Shown: positions 6,958 to 14,917 of the stretch, piece after piece | Position numbering within the stretch: position 1 is the first letter of the stretch | Layout of the letters: each line of letters begins with the position of its first letter | DNA from: an uncultured Collinsella sp. | Lineage (GTDB): Bacteria; Actinomycetota; Coriobacteriia; Coriobacteriales; Coriobacteriaceae | DNA length: 17,259 nt | Reading direction: 5' to 3' | NCBI GenBank assembly: GCA_900555515.1 | Contig: USLO01000018.1 | Coordinates: forward strand, 1 to 17,259 | Program-made: the position numbers and the translations under genes | The notes under the pieces: generated by a model | Seen by the model: only the letters and a program-made list of their open reading frames with translations | Told to the model about the DNA's origin: nothing | Databases searched by the model: none

Positions 6958-7998
6958 ATGGGAGAGGCCTCGTGTCCTAAAGCTACCATTGTCGTCCCCG
7001 TTTACAACTCTGCGTGCTCCATTCAGCGATGCCTCGATTCGCTGTTGGCCCAGTCCGAGCGCTCGATTCAGGTTGTCTGCGTCAACGACGGTTCGACTGA
7101 TGATTCGTTGGACGTGTTGCGCCAGATCGCGCAGGCCGACGATCGCGTACTGGTGATTGACCAGGAAAACGCGGGCGTCTCGTGTGCTCGAAATGCCGGT
7201 ATCGATACCGCCGAGGGCGAGACCGTCTTTTTTGTGGACGCCGACGATTACATCGATGCGCAGACGGTCGAGCGCGTGCTGCATGCCATGAAGCCTGCAG
7301 ATGCCGAGGTCGCCGTTTTTGGCGGCGTCTGTGAACCTGCCGATGCTGCCCCCAAACGCGTCCAGCAACTCATGAGCCCCAAAGCTGGTACCTTCGGCGC
7401 CCGTGATCCCCAACTGCTGTTCCATTCGAATGCGCAGCCCTATGCCTGTCGTGCGGCTTTTTCGCGCGAGCTGCTCAATCGCGAAGGCATTCGCTTCGCC
7501 CCCGGTTTGGCTTTGGGCGAGGACGTCGTCTTCCAATTTGCGGCTTATGCGCTTGCCCGCAAGACCGTCGTCATGTCGGATAAGTTCTACCACTACGTGA
7601 TGGAGAGCGAATCGGCGACGCACGAGTTCAACAGTGCCGAGGCTCGCGCCAAAAAGCTTGACGCCCACATGAGGATGCTCGAGGAAGTCTTGGAGGACTG
7701 GGCGGCCTACGGTCTTTTGGACCTGTGTCCCGGCGAGCTGATCACCTGGTTTTTGGACCTCATTGTGTTCGACCTGGCGCGCTTGGATGCCGATGACTTC
7801 CATCGCGTGGCGGCTTGCGTCAACATGGACCTCACGACGTTTTTGGGAACGGAGTGGGCGGATATGCCTGCTAAGGGCGCCGTTCGCTGTGTTGCCCGCA
7901 AGCTCGTTGCGGCGACCTCGGGCGTTTCGATGGCAGACGCCACGCTGTTCTATCTTTCGACTCGCGGTCTCAAAGCCTGCCTGGAGCGCTTTCTATAA
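6958..7998 (+). CDS. Glycosyltransferase family 2 (module B)
   Basis: 346 residues; the ATG has GAGGGGG upstream, overlapping the stop region of the previous gene, which suggests coupled translation. Core motifs are TIVVPVYNS (10-18), CVNDGSTDDS (41-50), GVSCARNAGID, and DADD at 94-97 as the metal/donor site. A later GEDVVFQFAAY segment is the usual catalytic-base region of this GT2 subgroup. The C-terminal half is related to that of the gene at 9204-10271, with a shared long helix and a W-F/L-DL pattern, supporting a duplicated A-B pair. Probably a cytoplasmic enzyme extending a wall or capsular glycan; substrate not deducible. Confidence 0.85.
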   Translation: MGEASCPKATIVVPVYNSACSIQRCLDSLLAQSERSIQVVCVNDGSTDDSLDVLRQIAQADDRVLVIDQENAGVSCARNAGIDTAEGETVFFVDADDYIDAQTVERVLHAMKPADAEVAVFGGVCEPADAAPKRVQQLMSPKAGTFGARDPQLLFHSNAQPYACRAAFSRELLNREGIRFAPGLALGEDVVFQFAAYALARKTVVMSDKFYHYVMESESATHEFNSAEARAKKLDAHMRMLEEVLEDWAAYGLLDLCPGELITWFLDLIVFDLARLDADDFHRVAACVNMDLTTFLGTEWADMPAKGAVRCVARKLVAATSGVSMADATLFYLSTRGLKACLERFL

Positions 7999-8032
7999 TT
8001 CCAAGCGCTGCCGCTCTCCGCAACTCGGCTGC

Positions 8033-8038
8033 TAAAAT
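8033..8038 (+). promoter_or_regulatory. Possible -10 element inside the GT cluster
   Basis: TAAAAT lies in the 74-base gap before the TTG start at 8073, the only sizeable gap in the plus-strand GT run. The nearest -35-like string, CTGCCG (8008-8013), is 19 bases away and weak. It may be an internal promoter for the A'-B'-large GT half. Confidence 0.3.
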
Positions 8039-8072
8039 AACCCTGTTACACGCTATTCAACGGGAGGTTCTC

Positions 8073-9191
8073 TTGCAGAACTCTGATACCCCTAAAGTTT
8101 CGCTGCTTGTCCCCATTTGCAATGTCGAACGCTACCTGCGCGAGTGCCTCGATTCTGCCGTGGCTCAGACGCTCAAGGACATTGAGATCATTTGCATCAA
8201 CGACGGCTCTACCGATAGCTCGTCGGATATCATCCGCGAGTACATGGAGCGCGATGCGCGCGTCAAGATGATCGACAAGGCCAATAGCGGCTACGGTGAC
8301 TCGATGAACCGCGGCCTGGAGATGGCACGCGGTGAGTACGTTGGCATTCTTGAGTCCGACGACTTTATGTTTGAGGATTCGCTCCAAAAGCTGGTCGCCA
8401 AGGCCGATGCTGAACATGCCGATGTGGTAAAGGGCGACTTTTACCTGTATTGGTCCACGCCCAGCGAGCGCCGTGAGCTGTTTGGGATTATCGACGAGCA
8501 TATGACGGGTGCCGCGTATCGCCCCGTCGATCGCCCGGGCATCTTCTACCGCAAACCTTCCATTTGGTCGGCTATCTATCGACGCGAGTTCCTCAACGGC
8601 AATCAGATTCGGTTCCTTCCCACGCCGGGTGCCTCGTACCAGGACGCAGGCTTTAACTTTAAGGTTTGGGCTTGCGCCGAGCGTGCCGCGTTTATTGCGG
8701 ACCCCATTTTGTGCTATCGCCAGGATAACGAGAAGAGCTCTGTTAATTCGCCCAACAAGGTGTTTTGCGTGTGCGACGAATATGCCGAGATGCAGTGCTT
8801 TTTGGACGAGCGTCCCGAGCTCAAGGCTCGGCTCCAGGGCATTTTAATGCGCATGAAGGTCGATACGTACCGTTGGAATGATGAACGCCTGGTCGATGAG
8901 CTGCGCGAGCAGTTTTGGGAGAAGGCTTCACCCGAGCTCAAGGCCGATTGGGATGCCGGTCGCTTTGACCTGTCGCTGTTCGATCCACGCGGCGAGACCG
9001 ACTTGCGCCTGATGGTCAAATCGCCCCGCGCCTATATCGATTCGCGCTTTGACTTTAAAAAGCCGGGCAAGCTCAATACGTTTAAGCATTACTTTAAGAT
9101 TGGCGGCCTGCCGCTGGTCTGGCGCGTGCTGACGTATCAGCGCACCTACGGCGATAATCCGCACCCTGATGACGTTCCGGCCGCACAGTAG
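8073..9191 (+). CDS. Glycosyltransferase family 2 (module A', paralogue of 5848-6951)
   Basis: 372 residues, TTG start with GGGAGG at 8062-8067. It shares long identical blocks with the gene at 5848, including IREYMERD, RVKMIDKANSGYGDSMNRGL and GILESDDFM, and even uses the same rare start codon. ESDD (94-97) is the donor/metal motif, and PTPGASYQD is the likely catalytic region. Differences concentrate in the acceptor half and the C-terminus, which ends with PHPDDVPAAQ, so the acceptor may differ. The stop is followed after 12 bases by the ATG of the next gene. Interpreted as a duplicated, diverged copy acting in the same glycan pathway. Confidence 0.85.
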   Translation: MQNSDTPKVSLLVPICNVERYLRECLDSAVAQTLKDIEIICINDGSTDSSSDIIREYMERDARVKMIDKANSGYGDSMNRGLEMARGEYVGILESDDFMFEDSLQKLVAKADAEHADVVKGDFYLYWSTPSERRELFGIIDEHMTGAAYRPVDRPGIFYRKPSIWSAIYRREFLNGNQIRFLPTPGASYQDAGFNFKVWACAERAAFIADPILCYRQDNEKSSVNSPNKVFCVCDEYAEMQCFLDERPELKARLQGILMRMKVDTYRWNDERLVDELREQFWEKASPELKADWDAGRFDLSLFDPRGETDLRLMVKSPRAYIDSRFDFKKPGKLNTFKHYFKIGGLPLVWRVLTYQRTYGDNPHPDDVPAAQ

Positions 9192-9203
9192 GAGCGAGTG
9201 ACT

Positions 9204-10271
9204 ATGGCTACCCCCAAGATTTCCGTTGTCGTTCCCATCTATAAGGTGGAGGAGTGCCTGGCTTGGTGCCTGGACTCCCTGCTTGCGCAGGACATGCCCG
9301 ATTGGGAAGGTGTGCTGGTCAACGATGGCTCGCCGGACGGTTCGCGCGATATTGCGGCTGCCTATTGCGAAAAGGACGCGCGCTTTACGCTGGTCGATAA
9401 GCCAAACGGGGGCCTGTCGAGTGCACGTAATGCAGGCATCGCTGCGTCCACGGCGCCTATCGCTGCGTTTTTGGATTCCGACGACCGCTTTACGCCCGAT
9501 GCATGCCGCGTGATCGTCGATGCCTTTGAGCGCGAGGACTGCGACGTTTTGACCTTTGGCGCGAATCCGTATCCGCTGGAGGCGGGGTATCCGTGGCTTA
9601 ACTATGTGCTGAGCCCGCGTGATGTGTCGTTTGAAGGCTATAGCTCTGACCTGCTGTTTAAGGAAGCGTCTCGCCCCTTTGCATGGCGCACTGCCTGCGA
9701 GCGTGAGTTTTTGCTGGGCAACGGGATCGTGTTCGACGAAACCGTTAAGTATGGCGAGGACCAGGTCTTCGATTTTGCCGTGTACGGTCGTTCGCACAAG
9801 ACTGCGCTTATCTCGAACAAGCTGTATGACTACCGCGCGGCGCGCAAGGGCTCGCTCATGGACACCATGCGCTACGACGACGAGACGCGTCTGCTGGAGC
9901 ACGTGAAGATTTACTCCGCGGTGCTGGCTGACTGGCAGCGCGACGGTCTCGATGTGCAGCATGCCGATGACCTGGCGTACTTCCTATGCGATCTGGTGCT
10001 GTACGATGCGCTCAGGTTGCTGGGTTCGGACTGCGGCAAGGTGTTTGCTGCCGTTGCCGCGGCGCTTAACGGTTCTGCCGTGGGCAGTGATGCCGCGCTC
10101 GCACAATGCGCTCCTTCTGTTGCAGCTATGGTGCGTGCGGCGCTTACCGGCAAGGCCCCCAATGCCCGTGCATGCAAAAAGCTCATGTTCGATTATGACG
10201 TCTTGAGGTTTGGGCGCCTGGGTGCCTGCAAACGAATGGCAGCGAACGCCCTGGGAAAGCGAGAAGTGTAG
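9204..10271 (+). CDS. Glycosyltransferase family 2 (module B')
   Basis: 355 residues. The ATG at 9204 is preferred over a GTG at 9198 because AGGAG (9190-9194) is 9 bases from the ATG but only 3 from the GTG. Motifs are ISVVVPIYKV (6-15), LVNDGSPDGS (38-47), NGGLSSARNAGI (68-79) and DSDD (91-94), with YGEDQVFDFAVYG as the likely catalytic-base region. The C-terminal part is low in motif content but resembles that of the gene at 6958. Its TAG stop directly abuts the ATG of the large GT gene, implying translational coupling. Role: sugar transfer in surface polysaccharide assembly; donor unknown. Confidence 0.85.
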   Translation: MATPKISVVVPIYKVEECLAWCLDSLLAQDMPDWEGVLVNDGSPDGSRDIAAAYCEKDARFTLVDKPNGGLSSARNAGIAASTAPIAAFLDSDDRFTPDACRVIVDAFEREDCDVLTFGANPYPLEAGYPWLNYVLSPRDVSFEGYSSDLLFKEASRPFAWRTACEREFLLGNGIVFDETVKYGEDQVFDFAVYGRSHKTALISNKLYDYRAARKGSLMDTMRYDDETRLLEHVKIYSAVLADWQRDGLDVQHADDLAYFLCDLVLYDALRLLGSDCGKVFAAVAAALNGSAVGSDAALAQCAPSVAAMVRAALTGKAPNARACKKLMFDYDVLRFGRLGACKRMAANALGKREV

Positions 10272-12758
10272 ATGAGTATCAAGCGTTTGGCACTTTGCCG
10301 CAGTCAGGGCCGTCTGTTTGTGCTGCTTCGTTTTGCCGGTCAGGATGTCGCCGCGCTTATTGAGCGGGAGGGTTCTCAAGCGTTTGCCCACGCGACGACG
10401 AGCGGTTCTTGTGTGCCGTCGCTGGTGCTCCCGGTTGATCATGGCCGTGTGCTGGCGCTTTGCCCTTCCGTTTCCGATTACGAGCGCGAGCTCGCTGTCT
10501 TGGTGCTTCCGTTTTTGGATGGCTCGTCGATGGATGTCGTTTTTGCATCCGGTGACCAAAAGCTTGGCTCCATTCGCCTCGATAGCCGCGTGGCCAAGCT
10601 GGAATCTAAGATTAACTACAAAGCAAAGACTGCGCTGTGCGCGCTTATCCGCGATGCGCAGCGTGGCGAATGCTGCGGTCGCTACGAGATCGATGCCATT
10701 CGCTATTTGCCGGCAGACGCCGGCGCGGTGTGGCGCTATGAGGTTACCTGGGCTGGAGACCCCCAGTGCGCACCTGAGCTACAGATCTTCGATAGGCATA
10801 TGAATGCCATCGATGCTACCGTGCATGTGTTTGAGTCGCAGGTCGATGTGCCGCAGCGCAACGGTTGCCGCGTCAATAAAACGTATCTGAGTGTTGAGAT
10901 GCCTCAGGATATACGAGATTTTGTCGCGATTGTGAGCGATCCCACAGAGCAGATCCAGAGCGGGTTTTGCGCCATGGATGGTCGCCTGTACAACGGCATG
11001 GTTGATGACAGTTGGAACCGCATGAAGGACGCGCGTGCAGACGACGCAGCTTATCGACGTTGGTTTGAACAGCATCGCGCAAAGCCGGGCGATTTGGCGT
11101 GCCAGCGTGTCGCTTCGGTGGCTTTTGCCTATAGACCACTCGTGAGCATTGTGGTGCCGTGCTACAAGACTGATCGGGTCTACCTGCGCGAGCTGCTGGA
11201 CTCGGTGCTAGCCCAGAGCTATGACAACTGGGAATTGCTGCTTATGGACGCCTCGCCCGAATGGGACGCGGTGTCCAATCTTGCGGCAGGCGCCCACGAC
11301 GAGCACATTCGTCGCATCGAGCTTCCCGGCAACGGCGGCATTGTGCTCAACACCAACGCGGGTATCGAGCGAGCGACAGGCGACTACGTCGCGTTCTTGG
11401 ACCATGACGACATCCTGGAACCGGACGCATTATTCCACTATGTTGCCGCGCTGAACAAGGCCGCCGAGGGCGAGCGTCCCCAGGTCCTGTTCTGCGACGA
11501 GGACATGTTCCAGAAAACGGGGGAGTGGGGCCAGCCAGTCTTTAAGACCAGGCTCAACGTCGACCTGCTCTATAGCCATAACTGCGTGACGCATTTCCTG
11601 ATGGTGGAGAAGGCGCTCATCGACCGCATTGGCATGTCTCCGGAAGACGTCGCGGGCGCTCAGGACTACGACCTGACGCTCCGCTGCCTTGCGGCGGGCG
11701 CGCGGTTTGAGCATGTTGCGCACGTGCTGTATCACTGGCGCGTGCATCCCGGTTCAACTGCCGATGGATCTGCCGATAGCAAGCCATATGCCATTGAGGC
11801 CGGGCGCCTTGCGCTGCAGCGCCATTTTGACGCGCTGGGCGTTTGCGGAACGGTTGTGGAGACCGAGACGCCATTTGTCTACCGCATGCGCTATGCGCTG
11901 CCGGAGCCTGCGCCGCTGGTGAGCATTGTGATTCCCACCAAGGACCACGTTGAGACGCTCGACGCCTGTGTGATGTCGATCGCCCAGAAAGCCACGTATG
12001 CCAATTACGAGATCGTCTTGGTGGAGAACAACAGCGAAGCCCCGGAGACGTTTGCGTATTACGAAACCCTGCCGGAGCGCGTGGTCGCGGCATCTGAAGG
12101 CAAGGGTATCGCGCGCGTTGTGTACTGGCCGGGTGAGTTCAATTACTCCCAGATCATTAACTTTGGCGTGGAGCATGCCAAGGGTGATTACCTGCTGCTG
12201 CTCAACAACGATACCGAGGTCATAAGCCCCGACTTTATCGAAGAGATGATGGGCTATCTGCAACGCCACGATGCGGGCGTGGTGGGTGCCAAGCTCTACT
12301 TTGCCGATCATCTGGTGCAGCACGCTGGCATTGTGGTTGGCGTGCGCGGCGCACTTGCCCATGCCAACCAGGACTTCTCGGCAAAGCGCGAGGGCTATCT
12401 TGCCCGCGCTGTGCGCCCCGGTAACTTCAGCGCCGTAACGGGTGCCTGCCAGATGGTCCGACGCGACGTATTTGAGCGGGTCGGCGGCTACAACGAGGAA
12501 TTCGCCGTCGGCTTTAACGACGCGGACTTTTGCCTCCGTGTGCGGGAGGCGGGCTACCGCACCATCTTTACGCCCTATGCCGAGCTGTACCACTACGAGT
12601 TCACTTCGCGCGGCAGGGAAGAGGCCAACGAGGAAAAGCTGCGCCGCTGGAAGCGAGAGCAGGCACTGTTCATGCAGCGCTGGCCGGAGTTCTTCCTCGA
12701 TGGCGATCCGTGGTTGGGGCCAAACCTATCTGCCGAGAGTGAGTATTTCTCGGTCTAA
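10272..12758 (+). CDS. Large bifunctional glycosyltransferase with two GT2 domains
   Basis: 828 residues; the ATG follows the previous stop without a gap. Residues 1-285 form an N-terminal region without recognisable motifs. GT domain 1 (about 289-525) begins LVSIVVPCYKTD and has DHDD at 377-380 and CDED at 408-411, with AQDYDLTLR later. GT domain 2 (about 548-775) begins LVSIVIPTKDH, contains the donor motif NNDTE (645-649), GACQMVRRDVF and GFNDADFCLR, and ends in a conserved HYEFTSRGRE. This two-domain plan is typical of O-antigen/rhamnan-type glycan assembly enzymes, which add two successive linkages or a repeating disaccharide. Both domains keep acidic donor motifs, so both may be active. 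Bases 12283-12744 recur at 16296-16755. Confidence 0.85.
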   Translation: MSIKRLALCRSQGRLFVLLRFAGQDVAALIEREGSQAFAHATTSGSCVPSLVLPVDHGRVLALCPSVSDYERELAVLVLPFLDGSSMDVVFASGDQKLGSIRLDSRVAKLESKINYKAKTALCALIRDAQRGECCGRYEIDAIRYLPADAGAVWRYEVTWAGDPQCAPELQIFDRHMNAIDATVHVFESQVDVPQRNGCRVNKTYLSVEMPQDIRDFVAIVSDPTEQIQSGFCAMDGRLYNGMVDDSWNRMKDARADDAAYRRWFEQHRAKPGDLACQRVASVAFAYRPLVSIVVPCYKTDRVYLRELLDSVLAQSYDNWELLLMDASPEWDAVSNLAAGAHDEHIRRIELPGNGGIVLNTNAGIERATGDYVAFLDHDDILEPDALFHYVAALNKAAEGERPQVLFCDEDMFQKTGEWGQPVFKTRLNVDLLYSHNCVTHFLMVEKALIDRIGMSPEDVAGAQDYDLTLRCLAAGARFEHVAHVLYHWRVHPGSTADGSADSKPYAIEAGRLALQRHFDALGVCGTVVETETPFVYRMRYALPEPAPLVSIVIPTKDHVETLDACVMSIAQKATYANYEIVLVENNSEAPETFAYYETLPERVVAASEGKGIARVVYWPGEFNYSQIINFGVEHAKGDYLLLLNNDTEVISPDFIEEMMGYLQRHDAGVVGAKLYFADHLVQHAGIVVGVRGALAHANQDFSAKREGYLARAVRPGNFSAVTGACQMVRRDVFERVGGYNEEFAVGFNDADFCLRVREAGYRTIFTPYAELYHYEFTSRGREEANEEKLRRWKREQALFMQRWPEFFLDGDPWLGPNLSAESEYFSV

Positions 12759-12907
12759 GGCAATGGGTTTAGGAAGTCCTGAACTTTCTTTCGCTATGAG
12801 CTTGGAAGAAAGCAATGGTGGACTACTAACTAAGTCATATTACGAAAGCTCGATACTTCCGCGATAAGTTTATACAAGCTTATACAGCTCGATATTATTC
12901 GATATAA
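12759..12907. other. AT-rich intergenic junction
   Basis: No gene is seen here. At 12784-12812 CTTTCTT and AAGAAAG can pair around a 15-base loop, but no T-tract follows, so it is at most a weak terminator. From about 12841 the DNA turns AT-rich, with the repeated words TTATAC and CGATAT, unlike its flanks. The composition change ends exactly where similarity to an ATP-binding protein begins, as expected at a recombination or insertion junction. Confidence 0.5.
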
Positions 12908-12917
12908 GTAGATATCG
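12900..12917. repeat. CGATAT palindrome at the junction
   Basis: CGATAT (12900-12905) and ATATCG (12912-12917) are perfect arms around AAGTAG. Another CGATAT begins 12 bases before the first arm. The pattern could be a recombinase or regulator site. Confidence 0.3.
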
Positions 12918-13516
12918 CACTTGCCTTTGCCGGCTTACCCGCCGGCGTTATGGATCTTATTAACGGCAAGGCGCTTACGTTCTTGCGTCGTGCCCTCTCC
13001 GAAGATCTGGCGCCTATCAACCAGGTGGAGGTAGCGCTCTCTATGGGCGATAGCTTTGTCGCGACTGGTTTGACCATAGAGGACGATCTTCTGTCGAGAG
13101 CCGCTAAGGCCACTAAGGGCTATGCCTATCTGGTGCAACTGGTCGGTTACTCCATTTGGCAACGCGCCAACTTGCATCGTGCCAAAAGTGCCATTGTGAG
13201 CGAGGGCGACGTCACCGAAGGCATTGCGCTGGCAGAGGCTCGTTTTCACGATGTTGTTCACGAGCCCGCGATTTCTGGACTTGGACTCAACGATATCAAA
13301 TACCTTTTGGCCATGTGCGAGGATAAGCAGCAGTCCAAATCATCTGAGATTGCTAAACGCATGGGTAAAAAGACCAATGAGGTCAGCTCTATTAGGGCTA
13401 AGCTGCTTCAAAGAGAGGTTATTCAAGCTCCGCAGAGGGGCTACGTGCAGTTTGCCGTGCCGGACCTAGATATCTATCTGCGAGAGAACGCCGCGGAGAT
13501 TCTCGAGCGGTTCTAA
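12908..13516 (+). pseudogene. 5'-truncated ATP-binding (AAA/Orc1-like) protein, C-terminal part
   Basis: The reading frame is open from 12908, just after an in-frame TAA, and reads through LAFAGLPAGVMDLINGKALT before the first ATG at 12950. The similarity therefore starts without a start codon. No ribosome site precedes 12950. The preserved part is the lid and C-terminus of an actinobacterial ATP-binding protein: FLRRAL, a helical lid (GYAYLVQLVGYSIW), and a winged-helix end with SEIAKRMGKKTNEVSSIRAK followed by GYVQFAVPDLDIYLREN. The P-loop half is missing, so any 188-residue product could not bind ATP but might still bind DNA. A terminator lies 52 bases downstream. Probably a remnant left by recombination. 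Family assignment is from recognition of the C-terminal pattern. Confidence 0.65.
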
Positions 13517-13539
13517 ATCGAGGCATGAATAGCCGCCGG

Positions 13540-14190
13540 TTAACTGCCCTTGTCGACTTGGCTCGCGTCCCCCCAATCTAGTAGACTCTGAACCGTTGCT
13601 AGATTGGGGGGATTTTCCATGAAACGCTCCATGAAACGAGTTTCCGGGGCCGTTCGGATGCCGTGGCGCAGCAGGGACTTGAGCTTCTCGGCGAACACCT
13701 GCTCTTTCGAGTTCGCAAGCAGGCAGACGCCCTCCTGCCGGTGTGCCACGTCGAACCACAGCTCGTCCTGCTCCATCGCAGCGCTCGCGTGGACCCCCAG
13801 GTCGAGCTTCGTGTCGAACGTGCTGCGCCCGTCGCTGACCTTGAGGTTGACGCGCCTGCCCTTGTAGTCCTGCTGCGACAGCTCCTCTATCTCGCCGGCG
13901 ATGCGGACGGTTACGCCGTCGCCGAGGTTCGAGAGGGCGGACACAAAGGAGCGAATGGAGGCGTCGGTCATCGGGTACCGCACGAAGTCGAGGTCTATGT
14001 CCTGGGTTGCGCGGCGCCCGCTCCCCGACAGCGCGCACATCAGGACCCCTCCCTTGACCGTCACTCGGTCGCGCATGCCGGATGCCGCCAGCTTTGAGAG
14101 GATCACGTCCTGGCAGACGCGCGCGGTCGCGTTGAGGCAGGAGTAGCCCTCCTCGCGCTCGTAGCGCGCCCTCATCTCGTTCAGGTCCAT
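13540..14190 (-). CDS. AbiEii/AbiGii-family nucleotidyltransferase toxin, C-terminally truncated
   Basis: 216 residues from the ATG at 14190, with GGAGGAGG upstream; that ribosome site lies inside the end of the antitoxin gene, and TGATG couples the two. The nucleotidyltransferase core is present: VKGGVLM (45-51), TQDIDLDF (62-69) with the paired aspartates, KLDLGVH with Asp130, and FAEKLKSLLRHG (166-177). In the family the last helix continues with an R-x-K-D-x-x-D motif. Here it breaks off after APETRF (181-186) into a duplicated RFME and an unrelated tail. Relatives are usually about 270-300 residues, so about a quarter is missing and the toxin is probably inactive. Known members transfer nucleotides to tRNA or similar targets and act in abortive infection. 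Confidence 0.75.
   Translation of the reverse strand: MDLNEMRARYEREEGYSCLNATARVCQDVILSKLAASGMRDRVTVKGGVLMCALSGSGRRATQDIDLDFVRYPMTDASIRSFVSALSNLGDGVTVRIAGEIEELSQQDYKGRRVNLKVSDGRSTFDTKLDLGVHASAAMEQDELWFDVAHRQEGVCLLANSKEQVFAEKLKSLLRHGIRTAPETRFMERFMENPPNLATVQSLLDWGDASQVDKGS
13569..13616 (+). terminator. Strong intrinsic terminator / inverted repeat
   Basis: CCCCCCAATCTAG (13569-13581) and CTAGATTGGGGGG (13599-13611) are perfect 13-base arms around a 17-base loop, followed on the plus strand by ATTTT. It would end transcripts of the ATP-binding protein remnant. It lies inside the 3' end of the oppositely oriented AbiEii reading frame, which marks that end as foreign to AbiEii. On the minus strand no T-tract follows. 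Confidence 0.65.
13616..13639. repeat. 12-base tandem duplication at the AbiEii break point
   Basis: TCCATGAAACGC (13616-13627) is followed at once by TCCATGAAACGA (13628-13639), identical at 11 of 12 positions. In the AbiEii frame this gives RFME twice. It sits where family similarity ends, next to the hairpin. Confidence 0.6.
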
Positions 14191-14733
14191 CAGAATACCT
14201 CCTCCATGGCGCGCTCGAGGTGTGCCTCGCCGTGCGGGATTGCCTCCGCGTAGTCCTGCAGCCTGTATATGTCCAGCCGCTCCGACCGCCTGCGGAACGA
14301 GGCGACGGCCTCCCGGTAGAGGTCGTAGGGCAGCTTGTTGCGCGAGCGCATGAGCTCGAGGAGCATGCGCTCGGGGTCGTAAGCGGCAAGCTCGGTCCCG
14401 TCCACCGAGACGGTCGACCTCCCGACGCCCAGCCATCCCTCCGGGATGAAGTGCTGGCGCACGGCGGCGTCGCGTATCTTGGTCCCACCGCGCTTCGTGG
14501 CCAGGTCGATCCGGTCGGGGGGGCGCGGTCACGAGCCCGTGGGCGTAGAGCGCGGTCTGCCCGGTCAGGATGCCCCCGGGGTAGCGCTTCGCGATCACGG
14601 CGAGGGCGTCCTCGTCCCGGTTGGTCGAGTACATCCCTCGGCCGACGGGGTGGAGCGTCCCTTCCGACACCGCCTTGCGAACGCGGTACCTGCTCCCGAG
14701 TTCAGCCAGCGCCTCCCGGTAGGTGATCACCAT
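14190..14733 (-). pseudogene. AbiEi-family antitoxin, frameshifted at a C7 tract
   Basis: Start ATG at 14733 with GGGGAGG upstream. The N-terminal winged helix (YREALAELGSRYRVRKAV, then LHPVGRGMY) and GQTALYAHGLVTAPP are in one frame. The C-terminal half, from DRIDLATKRGGTKIRDAAV through RQHFIPEGWLGVGR to RAMEEVF, is in another. The switch lies at seven C residues (minus strand; 14517-14523). Six C would give one continuous protein of about 180 residues, the normal AbiEi size. It ends TGA overlapping the AbiEii ATG. AbiEi represses its own promoter and counteracts AbiEii. As written the gene is broken, unless the tract varies in length or is a sequencing error. Confidence 0.75.
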
Positions 14734-14748
14734 GCCGACCTCCCCTCG

Positions 14749-14798
14749 AAAGCCATATAAGCCTACATCTGATGACAATTGTAGGCTTATATGGCTTT
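14749..14798. promoter_or_regulatory. 19-bp perfect palindrome, candidate AbiEi operator
   Basis: Arms AAAGCCATATAAGCCTACA (14749-14767) and TGTAGGCTTATATGGCTTT (14780-14798) are perfect inverted copies around 12 bases. The near arm ends 15 bases before the AbiEi ATG and overlaps its leader. AbiEi antitoxins are known to bind inverted repeats in their own promoter, so this is the likely operator. Each arm holds an AT-rich core that could also serve as a -10. A minus-strand TTGTCA occurs in the loop and inner arm, but no well-spaced promoter pair is clear. Confidence 0.7.
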
Positions 14799-14917
14799 TC
14801 ATGGAACGACTCATTGCGGCACCTCCCTCGCCATGACGGTGACTTACTTTGATGGCCCTTTCCTCGTTTGCATCTGCTATATGAAGGAACGTCGATTCTG
14901 GTGCTCGGGCGAAGGCG

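Noticed and set aside
6430..7803. 457-residue minus-strand frame across two GT genes
   Set aside because: It spans the boundary of two genes with intact GT motifs on the other strand and lacks a recognisable domain or ribosome site.
13569..13611. Insertion-sequence or MITE terminal repeats
   Set aside because: No transposase, no flanking direct target duplication and a following ATTTT fit a terminator better, though a small mobile element is not fully excluded.
13466..14488. 340-residue minus-strand frame over the AbiE pair
   Set aside because: It is out of frame with both AbiEi and AbiEii and its translation is arginine/serine/proline-rich without motifs.
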